A stretch of 64,000 bases of DNA from Planctomycetaceae bacterium. GTDB taxonomy: Bacteria; Planctomycetota; Planctomycetia; Pirellulales; Pirellulaceae. Position 1 is the first letter of the stretch. Each line of letters begins with the position of its first letter. Below are positions 28,631-36,710 of this stretch, one piece after another. The stretch is from the NCBI GenBank assembly GCA_005798335.1, contig SYJV01000148.1, positions 1-64,000 of the forward strand. The letters are read 5' to 3'. Below the pieces are notes generated by a model that was not told where the DNA came from, did no database searches, and saw nothing but the letters and a program-made list of their open reading frames with translations. Made by a program: the position numbers and the translations under genes.

Positions 28631-31213
28631 ATGTCCGATCCGTTTCTGGTTCACCAACGTGTTTTGCAATTGATGACGACGGGCGATGTACGCCGTTATC
28701 TACACCCTGACTTTTTCCGCACGCGCCGATTATCGGGTGGCCAAGTGGAGAATGTCGATGCTGGAAACTGGGAGGCGGTGACGCGCGACACGTTGTTGCA
28801 AAAATTGAACGGAACCGATGGCACCGCGGCTAGACTCGTCCTCACGACGGACGCGGGAGTCGGCAAATCGGAAAACTTGTGCTGGCTGGAAAAGGAGTTG
28901 CTAACTCGGTGCCGAAGTCGCCAATCGTTCTTAATAAAACTGGGCGATCTGGCGGAGAAATTGGCTGGAAGGGAATTGTCGGCGGATCAGTTTCTCGAAA
29001 CGGTATTGACTCCTATCATGTTAGCGCGCGATTCGTCCAATACGATCGGCAACGCGACCGAACTCTTGCCGCGTCAAGTCACCAACTATCTTCGGCGGCT
29101 AGCGCTGTCGGGAAGATTGACTCTGCTGTTTGATGAACTCGACCAGGTACACCCTGCCAGCCCCGCAGTCCGAACTCTGCTCAACGTTGTGACGAGCCTT
29201 GCTAGGTTACCGATCGCGGTTGGTGGCAGGCCGTATGCGCTGCAAGATTGCTGGGAGAAGCTGTTTGCGAGCGGAGATTGGCAGTTTTTCCAGTTCGAGG
29301 GCTTTACGACTCAGCAACAGCGAACTTACTTGCGGGACCAAGACGGTCATGACAGGTACGAAGACTTACCCGAGGAAACGAAAACCGAATTACAGGATAT
29401 TCTGACGATCCCACGTGTGCTCAGTTATCTTCGAAAGCTCGATCGCCAGGACTTCGAATCGATTCACACGCCAAGCGATATCTATGAACGCGCGATCTAC
29501 CACTTGGTGGAATTCGGGCTGAAGAAAGTTAAAGCCTGCGAATTGGGAAGAACTGCGATTGTTTCGCAGGAATCTACTCAGTTGAACATATCGATCGATG
29601 GCTCCCAGGTCCGACAAGCCATCCGAATTCTCAGCGCCTTGGCTTGGGAAATGCTTTGGGTGCCCGAGCCCAATACGCCTGGGCGGATCGCCGAGCCAAG
29701 TGCGCACGCTATGGCTCCCAATTTCAATCGAATTCAGGGTGCCAGCGCCATCGACAAATTGAATCGCGCTGCGTTCGAGCGGCTGAAGAACCCGTACTTC
29801 GGCGATAGCGGATACAGCACATTCGAAAATGCAGTCGAGCGGTTGAAGTCGATGAATGAAGCCATCGAACAAGGTATCGTTGATTCGAAACGGATGGAGC
29901 AGATTCTGTGGCGCAACCGATCGCTACAAGAATTTCTGGCCGCGCGCGAGATTTGCTGGCACTGTACCGACGCGGATGTCGATCGACTGTGGCAATGGGT
30001 GCATCTGCATCATGACGCGCGAACTGATGCCTTTTATTGGATCTGGCGGTTCGCGGCGGAAATGTCCGACACGGAGATCGACCAGTCGGCTTGGGCCAAG
30101 GCAATGTCACCGCTCTACCGTGTCGGGGATGGGACTGCCGAGGGGACCAAACGCTCTAGCGAGATGCTATATCGCACATGGCCCCGGATGCAGGACAATG
30201 GCGTACCGTACGTCGAACAATTCCTATCCGAGTTCCAATCCGTCGTTGACGGCCATCAAGGCGACCGGCGCCAGTCTGGCGCACGCCACTTTCAAACGAT
30301 GTTCGCGCCGGTGCCCGCCGAACCGCGCTTTCGAATGGGCTCTCCAGATCACCAACAGGGCTTGCCCGACGACGAACGTGAGCGATGGGCACAATACCTG
30401 CGTTCCATCGTTGACGCGGAAGCCTATGCCAACGAGCGAGCAGACAAAGCCGGATATGTGCCAGGACCGCGCGGCGACGCCAATCGACAGTGGCTGCGCG
30501 ACAAATGGTTATCGATACTCCGTGGTGGAGGAATTGAAGAATTGGAGGCTTGGTGGTACGCAAAAGATGAAACGCCGCGCAAGGACTGGAAGGATGACTT
30601 GGCTAGCTTTCAGTTGAATCGATATCCGACGCTGCGAAGCTGGTACGAACTGTTCGATCCCGGACATGGCGATGGGAATCGCTGGTTCCACGCCGATCTG
30701 GGCAAACGCGCGCCTTCCGGCGACCATCCCGTGCTGTACGTCAACTGGTACGATGTCTGGGCATTTTGCACTTGGGCGTATTGGAATGGCCAAAGTTGTC
30801 GATTACCGCATGAAGACGAATGGGAGAAGGCGGCCAAGGCAGGCACGCGTTGGGATTGGGGATACTGGTGGGGAGACGAGGATGATCCGGAGAAACGCAC
30901 GGCGAACCTTAACATCAATCAAGGACATACTTCCAAGCCTGTGGATTTTGACACACTCAGTACAGGGCACCATCAGGGAAACCATACCAATCCCCTGACG
31001 TTCGTCGATATGCTTGGTAACCAATTGGAATGGACGGCTGACGCGTACAGTCCGCAATACCGGCGGGAGCATCGGTATCATGCAGCCTCGCGTGTTTGCC
31101 GTGGCGGGGCGTGGTTCTACAATCCAAGGGATGTCCGTTCTGCGTACCGTAGTGGCGGTCATCCCCCGTTCTTGCGCCTCTACGTAGGTTTTCGTGTGGC
31201 CAGGGCTTCTTAA
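28631..31213 (+). CDS. NACHT-like STAND NTPase with C-terminal FGE-sulfatase/C-type-lectin-fold domain; DGR target protein 1
   Basis: P-loop LTTDAGVGKSEN, Walker B LTLLFDELDQ; C-terminus YVNWYDVWAFCTWAYWNGQSCRLPHEDEWEKAAKAG...FVDMLGNQLEWTADAY...SRVCRGGAW...GFRVARAS; ATG at 28631 in ORF 28436..31213. Confidence 0.9.
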   Translation: MSDPFLVHQRVLQLMTTGDVRRYLHPDFFRTRRLSGGQVENVDAGNWEAVTRDTLLQKLNGTDGTAARLVLTTDAGVGKSENLCWLEKELLTRCRSRQSFLIKLGDLAEKLAGRELSADQFLETVLTPIMLARDSSNTIGNATELLPRQVTNYLRRLALSGRLTLLFDELDQVHPASPAVRTLLNVVTSLARLPIAVGGRPYALQDCWEKLFASGDWQFFQFEGFTTQQQRTYLRDQDGHDRYEDLPEETKTELQDILTIPRVLSYLRKLDRQDFESIHTPSDIYERAIYHLVEFGLKKVKACELGRTAIVSQESTQLNISIDGSQVRQAIRILSALAWEMLWVPEPNTPGRIAEPSAHAMAPNFNRIQGASAIDKLNRAAFERLKNPYFGDSGYSTFENAVERLKSMNEAIEQGIVDSKRMEQILWRNRSLQEFLAAREICWHCTDADVDRLWQWVHLHHDARTDAFYWIWRFAAEMSDTEIDQSAWAKAMSPLYRVGDGTAEGTKRSSEMLYRTWPRMQDNGVPYVEQFLSEFQSVVDGHQGDRRQSGARHFQTMFAPVPAEPRFRMGSPDHQQGLPDDERERWAQYLRSIVDAEAYANERADKAGYVPGPRGDANRQWLRDKWLSILRGGGIEELEAWWYAKDETPRKDWKDDLASFQLNRYPTLRSWYELFDPGHGDGNRWFHADLGKRAPSGDHPVLYVNWYDVWAFCTWAYWNGQSCRLPHEDEWEKAAKAGTRWDWGYWWGDEDDPEKRTANLNINQGHTSKPVDFDTLSTGHHQGNHTNPLTFVDMLGNQLEWTADAYSPQYRREHRYHAASRVCRGGAWFYNPRDVRSAYRSGGHPPFLRLYVGFRVARAS
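31083..31203 (+). repeat. DGR variable repeat VR1
   Basis: 121 bp aligned ungapped to TR 31420-31540; 18 differences, all at TR adenines. Confidence 0.97.
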
Positions 31214-31281
31214 ACCCTTTCCCCTTTTCTTCCCTTTCTTCTGTCTTTCTCAGCCCGCGAAGCGGGCGCGCGATATTTGGA
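31204..31281 (+). promoter_or_regulatory. DGR initiation-of-mutagenic-homing (IMH)-like block downstream of VR1 with pyrimidine tract and hairpin
   Basis: GGCTTCTTAAACCCTTTCCCCTTTTCTTCCCTTTCTTCTGTCTTTC..GCCCGCGAAGCGGGCGCG; hairpin 31253-31267; same block downstream of VR2. Confidence 0.8.
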
Positions 31282-31419
31282 AGCCCAGCGACTTGCGCGA
31301 CTCTAACGATCACGTCTGCGAAAAAGCGCGTTCTGAGGAATGAAAGCTCGAAATGCGGACGAGGACTCAAACACATTGCGAATTTCACCGCACAATATTC
31401 ACTAGTGGGCGACCGATCA

Positions 31420-31540
31420 CAGCCTCGCGTGTTTGCCGTGGCGGGGCGTGGAACAACAATCCAAGGAATGTCCGTTCTGCGAACCGTAATGACAATCATC
31501 CCACGAACTTGAACAACAACATAGGTTTTCGTGTGGCCAG
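31420..31540 (+). repeat. DGR template repeat TR
   Basis: 121-bp near-copy of both VRs with AAY-rich variable codons (would translate [36 protein letters not shown]). Confidence 0.97.
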
Positions 31541-31555
31541 TGCTTTGCGATGTAG

Positions 31556-31798
31556 GGTGTTCCGTTTCTGGGTTATCGAATCTTTCCCTCCCGCTGCCTG
31601 CTGCAAAAGCAAAACATAGCTCGCTTTCGGCGTCGTATGAGATTTGCACAGGAACAGTTTCAAAACGGGAAGTCAGATACCAATGACATCAGGCAGCAAA
31701 TTCGCAGTTGGCTGGGACATGTCTCGCACACGCAAAGCCATGAACTGGTGGCCCGCACCCTTGATAAAGTTACTTTCACGCGAGGATCGATTCGATGA
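31556..31798 (+). pseudogene. DGR reverse transcriptase, C-terminal (thumb) remnant
   Basis: Frame after TAG 31553: [80 protein letters not shown]; typical DGR-RT C-terminus; palm with YxDD missing. Confidence 0.88.
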
Positions 31799-31825
31799 CC
31801 TTGTTTCGAAAGGTTTTCGGAAGGC

Positions 31826-31903
31826 TCCAGAAATATCGCGCCCGCTTCGCGGGCTTGGAAAGACAGAAGAAAGGGAAGAAAAGGGGAAAGGGTTTAAGAA
31901 GCC
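31826..31903 (-). promoter_or_regulatory. IMH-like block downstream of VR2 with hairpin
   Basis: Minus-strand copy of the VR1 downstream block; hairpin 31840-31854. Confidence 0.8.
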
Positions 31904-34398
31904 CTGGCCACACGAAAACCTAGGTAGGTGTCCAAGAGCGTGGGAGGATGGCCAAGACGGTACGCAGAACGGACAGACCTCGGAAGGTAGTACCACGCCC
32001 CGCCACGGCAAACACGCGAGGCTGACGTGCGCGGCATCGATTGCCCCAATGTTTCCCGTGGGTCATCCGTGTAGGAATTGGAACACCATTCCTCTACGTT
32101 GCCGTAGATATCATGCAAGCCCCAACCGTTGGCTGCTAATTCGCCAACTTTTCGGGTGTAGCCTTTTTTCCAATCTTGCCCGAAATTCGCCACTTTGGCC
32201 AGCGCAGCTCGAACTTCATCGAGATTGGACTGGTCAGAGCAACAAAAACGGATACTCTGCGTGCCAGCCCGAGCCGCGAATTCCCATTCCAGCTCATGCG
32301 GCAGACGATAGATCTTGCGATGGATCCCATCTCCAGAATCTCTCGGACCGGTCAACCAACGGCAAAACATCACTGCTTGAAACCAATTGACATCAACCAC
32401 TGGATGCTGGTCCAGTTCGCCTACGTCGTTGACACGATCTTGGAATGATCGAAAGTGCTTGGGCTCGAACAGTTCGTACTGCTCGCTAGTCACTGGCGTG
32501 CGCGCCAATTCAAAGGGCGCAGCCAACTGTACATTGCGCTGTGTCTCGTCTCTCCACACACTCACCGTTGGGTTGTTCTCCTGGTCTGGATTAGAACCCG
32601 ATACAAACTTGAGATCGTCTGGTCCGCTGTATTGTGGCGGAATGGGTACAAAATCGCCCACCAATCGATGGGCGATGCTTCGGCAATTTTCGCCTTGAGT
32701 GCCTCGTAGAATCTCGCCTGAGAATTCCGCACAAAACTGGCGAAGCGTTTCCCGGGCGACCAGCGAATGCACGGGCAAGTTGCGAGGATTGGCTACATGG
32801 TAGGCCGCCAGCGATTCCATCAGGTCCCAACTGCGAAACAACATTTCACACGAACGCAGGCCAAGTTCTGGCCGTGGGGCGTACAGCGGCGCCAAAGCGC
32901 GAACCCAGTTCAGCGACGTGCGATGTTCCTTGGGCATCTCGGCCAAGAACCGCCACACTCGATACAGATGGTCGTCGTTCAATTCGTCATGTCCCGGCAA
33001 CCAAGGCGTTCGGCCAAATCGGGCGCAGTCCTCCGGCTCCGAGTGCTTGGCCAGATATCTCGCCACGAAAAACTCATGCAACGTCGGATCGCGAAAGTAG
33101 ATATCTGTCAATTGGTCTTCGATGTCCAGAAAGCAGTACTCCAACAACGAATTGGTTTCCCCGACTGTCACCAGTGCTTGATGCAGATCATCCACGGACG
33201 CAAACCGCAGCGCGGCCCCACGTTGCGTGAACAGGCGATGTTCGAAGTCGTACAATTCTCCTTCCGCGACACCCTCCCAGTTCTTTTCGTCAAACATTTG
33301 CATCGCCACTGCAGACAACAGGTGCAGACCACGTTCTTTCCAGTTGCCCCTCTGTGCGCCATCGACGGCGGATTGTCCTGCCGTTCGATCGACTGCCGCA
33401 TCCTCACTCCAAACGTGATCGATCACCGCCGCGTACAGTTCGCTGGGCGAATGGAGATCGTCCAAACGCACTTCGGGCAAGCGCTGCACCGCTTCTAACA
33501 TTCGCGGGTTTTCGAGCGATTCAGTGTCGAGCGAATTCAACTTGTCGAATTTCCACTTACCAAGATACGCGCGGCGTTGTCCTTCCTCGGTAAAGCCCTG
33601 CATCTGCGCGAATCGCCAGTTGCCGTTTTCGAACAAGTCCTTCCAATGCCGCCTGACCGAATGGGGTCGTCCCGCCACGACGGCTCGGCATTGCCCCGCG
33701 GTCTCGTTGAGAAACTTGCCCAGGGCCACGATCTTAGGATGATGTTTGTTGCCAACCTCACGATCGTGAGTCTGATCGAGACCGTCGATCAAGAAAGTCA
33801 CGCTGCCCGACGCGACCATGCGCCGGAGATAGTTGACGATGCGCGCATCGAGCCGTTCTCTCTCCGCCTTGCTCAATTCGCCTGGAAACTGAGAAGCTCG
33901 TAGGATTTCCAAGCACGGCCCCGAGAGAAAATCGTCCTTCGAAGTCGGCAAATCCTTCATCTGCAAGTACAGCCACAGATGGCGTCCCGACGAGTGTAGA
34001 GCAGTTGTCCCCAACTGCTTGTTCGAGTCCTCATTGTTCGCATCCAGAGCGCCTCCAAGAAACGCTTCAGCCCATTTCAACGTCGTCGTCTTGCCGATAC
34101 CGCCGTCGATTGTCAAGCACAATCGATGCAGTGAAGCGTCGGCGAACAGAGCTTCGCGCGTGGTCGCTTGCCAGCGATCCATCCAACGTTGGTAACCGTC
34201 CGCGAACCTCTCCAGGCCAGTCTCGCGCTGGTCTGGCTGGTCCTTCTTTCGTCGCTTCTCCAGCGCAATCCAGCGCGCTATGCGAAATGCCTCGGGTTTG
34301 AGGAACTCCTCCGCGCTAACACCATCGTCGAGCAACAAGAATTCCTGCGAACGGATAAACGGCAGCGGCTTTTCCATGGTCCTCGAACAGTCTCGCAC
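31894..34398 (-). CDS. NACHT-like STAND NTPase with C-terminal FGE-sulfatase/C-type-lectin-fold domain; DGR target protein 2
   Basis: P-loop LTIDGGIGKTTT, Walker B VTFLIDGLDQ; C-terminus [64 protein letters not shown]. Confidence 0.9.
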   Translation of the reverse strand: MRDCSRTMEKPLPFIRSQEFLLLDDGVSAEEFLKPEAFRIARWIALEKRRKKDQPDQRETGLERFADGYQRWMDRWQATTREALFADASLHRLCLTIDGGIGKTTTLKWAEAFLGGALDANNEDSNKQLGTTALHSSGRHLWLYLQMKDLPTSKDDFLSGPCLEILRASQFPGELSKAERERLDARIVNYLRRMVASGSVTFLIDGLDQTHDREVGNKHHPKIVALGKFLNETAGQCRAVVAGRPHSVRRHWKDLFENGNWRFAQMQGFTEEGQRRAYLGKWKFDKLNSLDTESLENPRMLEAVQRLPEVRLDDLHSPSELYAAVIDHVWSEDAAVDRTAGQSAVDGAQRGNWKERGLHLLSAVAMQMFDEKNWEGVAEGELYDFEHRLFTQRGAALRFASVDDLHQALVTVGETNSLLEYCFLDIEDQLTDIYFRDPTLHEFFVARYLAKHSEPEDCARFGRTPWLPGHDELNDDHLYRVWRFLAEMPKEHRTSLNWVRALAPLYAPRPELGLRSCEMLFRSWDLMESLAAYHVANPRNLPVHSLVARETLRQFCAEFSGEILRGTQGENCRSIAHRLVGDFVPIPPQYSGPDDLKFVSGSNPDQENNPTVSVWRDETQRNVQLAAPFELARTPVTSEQYELFEPKHFRSFQDRVNDVGELDQHPVVDVNWFQAVMFCRWLTGPRDSGDGIHRKIYRLPHELEWEFAARAGTQSIRFCCSDQSNLDEVRAALAKVANFGQDWKKGYTRKVGELAANGWGLHDIYGNVEEWCSNSYTDDPRETLGQSMPRTSASRVCRGGAWYYLPRSVRSAYRLGHPPTLLDTYLGFRVARAS
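31904..32024 (-). repeat. DGR variable repeat VR2
   Basis: 121 bp aligned ungapped to TR; 19 differences, all at TR adenines. Confidence 0.97.
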
Positions 34399-34490
34399 GA
34401 ATCGGGTTGAATCTTACGTACCAAACATGGTATTCCTAAGGGCGCCAGAAATAAATGAGCGCGGGCTGTGAGCGAAAGGGCGCTAAACCC

Positions 34491-34610
34491 AATACCGTTC
34501 AACGAACGTGGGATAAGCTTCCAGCTTGTCAATATCTTGTGTAAGCAATGGCGAAACTCCGCTACAGGTTGACAAGCTGGAAGCTTATCCCACGTTCGTT
34601 GAACGGTATT
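34491..34610. repeat. Perfect 42-bp inverted repeat upstream of target gene 2
   Basis: AATACCGTTCAACGAACGTGGGATAAGCTTCCAGCTTGTCAA (34491-34532) and its exact reverse complement 34569-34610; 36-nt loop. Confidence 0.95.
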
Positions 34611-34661
34611 GGCGCTAGACCGCGGCCGCAGAGTTAGCCAATTTGGCGGCAATTGTCCTGT

Positions 34662-35837
34662 CTAAGGTTGTGGCTGTTGTATGGGCTGGCCTTTGTCGTC
34701 GACCTCGTAGAACTTCGCATTCCACGCGTTCAATCGATTCTCGCGATGCTTGCGGGCGACGCGGGAAGACAGCAACAGTTCGTCAAAAGCTTCGCCGACT
34801 GTATCGACTTCCGCAATGTATTGAAGGTGCTGTGGATCGATAAGCTGTCGATCTGTTTTCTCTCTGCCTGCGGGCCGATTGTCCAATTGCTCTTTGGCAG
34901 CCACGATTAACAAACGACCATGCTGGACCGCAGCCGCGACTTTGGCCGGAAAGCCTGCGACAGGGAACAATCGAGTCATTCTGCCACACAGGTTCGACTT
35001 ATCCAGCATCGCCGTAACCGCCCCCATATCGTCAAGCGAATCGTCTCCGATGGCGGGTTCACCAGGTATCCCACCGGCCGCAGCCCACAATCCACACACA
35101 AAAGCTGCTTCGCACGATCGATCGTGCAATCGCTGGTAATTTGGGAAAGTACAGTTATCCACTGAATCCAACCACCATTGGAATCCGTCGCCGTTGGTAA
35201 AACTCGCAACCTGCCAAGCGTTCCGCGTACCGTCGAGAAATCCATCGTCTCCTTCCGATAGCGCCGTCAACCCGATCGAACCCGGCCGCAATTCAATCTC
35301 ACGCGCGTGATTGCAGCGGGCGATGTTCAACTCGCCCACCACGGCTGATTCGATTTGATTTGGAACGGCTGATCGGGTTTGACCTGGAGCGTTGTGACTT
35401 TCGCGCCCAGTGGAAACTAGCAGTATGCCAAGTCGCGATGTTTTGGGTAGCGAGTCTTCCGATTCAGTGGTGGACGCAACTTGCCCGCACAGCCGCTCTA
35501 AATGCGCAGTTAGTGCGCTGATTGTCGACTGAGCTTGCTGAACCGCTTGCCCATATTCTTCTTGCAATCCTTGGTATATAAACTCAAAATTGGATTTTGT
35601 TTTTGATTTTTCCTGAGCGGCATTCAGCGCCTCGTGGAAACTTCTCAGGAACTCTGAAAAGGCGTCCCTTCCACCGAAGCTGGCTACGGCCTGTTCCCGG
35701 GTCCTGGCGTCAAGATGCAGAATTCGCACGGCCCGCGCCAGCGTCGACGTCGGGCCGAGCATAGTGTGGCTGCTTTTCGACCATGTATCAAAATTGCCGA
35801 TCTGAAGCAACTCTTCCCTTTTTATCTTAAACTTCAC
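34662..35837 (-). CDS. Hypothetical protein
   Basis: ORF 34662..35909; GTG at 35837 (VKFKIKREELLQIGNFDTW) gives a short overlap with the upstream gene end at 35827. Confidence 0.65.
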   Translation of the reverse strand: MKFKIKREELLQIGNFDTWSKSSHTMLGPTSTLARAVRILHLDARTREQAVASFGGRDAFSEFLRSFHEALNAAQEKSKTKSNFEFIYQGLQEEYGQAVQQAQSTISALTAHLERLCGQVASTTESEDSLPKTSRLGILLVSTGRESHNAPGQTRSAVPNQIESAVVGELNIARCNHAREIELRPGSIGLTALSEGDDGFLDGTRNAWQVASFTNGDGFQWWLDSVDNCTFPNYQRLHDRSCEAAFVCGLWAAAGGIPGEPAIGDDSLDDMGAVTAMLDKSNLCGRMTRLFPVAGFPAKVAAAVQHGRLLIVAAKEQLDNRPAGREKTDRQLIDPQHLQYIAEVDTVGEAFDELLLSSRVARKHRENRLNAWNAKFYEVDDKGQPIQQPQP

Positions 35838-36657
35838 AATCCGCTTTCTCCTTTTCCTTCCAGATGTCGATAAACTTGTCAATGCGTTCGACCTGCGCCC
35901 CATGTGCACAGCAGTCTTTCAATTCCTGGAGCATGGTTTCGGTGTAGTGCATCGTCGTATCTTCGCTGGCAGCCACAATGCGCGCCGTCAACTGCGAATG
36001 CACCGTCTGAATGACCAGTTGACGCAAGTCCAATTTCAGCCAATAGGAATTGGGGGATTCGTCGAGCATCACCGGTTGCATGGCGACCAGCCGATTATCT
36101 TGGCTGCGGTCGACTACGTAAATCAGACCGAAGCCGTATGGGACTTTTTCCTTTTTGGTTCGCAAGCGGTAGATCCCATCGCGAGAAATGTGCTCGAACT
36201 CGTCGGTCGTCGGAATGGAGTCGTCTTCGTCAACTGCGTCCGCTCCTTTCGCTTCGCCCTGGAAGACAACTGCCGGAAAGTCGGTCGCCTTATCCAAGAT
36301 GCCGCGCGTGGACTCTGCCAACAGATCGACGGCGGATTTGATGTGTTCCATGAGCCACCCAGGAGCACTTTTCCATTGAGAGATCAATTTGCGGATGCGT
36401 TCGTGGCGATCCTCTTGCTCCATGTCCAGATACATCTGGGTGAACTCGCGCGAGTATTGTGACAAGTCAGCCGTGACCGCATGCTCGACCGCTTCTGCCA
36501 TGACGATGGATGGATCGCGGTGCATGTCGGGATCGAGTTCGTCCAACCATTTGCGGATTCGAGGCTCCGTCAAAGACAACGCCTCCAATTCTTGGGCTCG
36601 CTGTGTGTCGAGCAAGTTGGCATAGTACAGAAAAACGTCTTTTTTAGTGAAGTTCAT
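35827..36657 (-). CDS. Hypothetical protein
   Basis: 276-aa ORF (MNFTKKDVFLYYANLLDTQRAQELEAL...), co-directional with neighbours. Confidence 0.65.
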   Translation of the reverse strand: MNFTKKDVFLYYANLLDTQRAQELEALSLTEPRIRKWLDELDPDMHRDPSIVMAEAVEHAVTADLSQYSREFTQMYLDMEQEDRHERIRKLISQWKSAPGWLMEHIKSAVDLLAESTRGILDKATDFPAVVFQGEAKGADAVDEDDSIPTTDEFEHISRDGIYRLRTKKEKVPYGFGLIYVVDRSQDNRLVAMQPVMLDESPNSYWLKLDLRQLVIQTVHSQLTARIVAASEDTTMHYTETMLQELKDCCAHGAQVERIDKFIDIWKEKEKADCEV

Positions 36658-36710
36658 AATTAATCTCCTTGAAAAATGTTTGAGCTGTTTCGTGGTTGAG
36701 GGGGACGAGA

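Noticed and set aside
30957-31649. Reverse-strand 230-aa ORF across VR1 and TR
   Set aside because: It reads the antisense of both repeats ([19 protein letters not shown] twice); the sense strand gives the FGE C-terminus and TR, so it is a shadow ORF.
31083-32024. Ordinary gene duplication or gene conversion as the origin of TR/VR similarity
   Set aside because: Substitutions are confined to TR adenines (18/18 and 19/19) with no C, G or T changes, which drift or conversion would not produce.
31644-32390. 248-aa + strand ORF from the RT remnant into target gene 2
   Set aside because: Its frame differs from the RT remnant frame and it then runs antisense to VR2 and target gene 2; no family resemblance.
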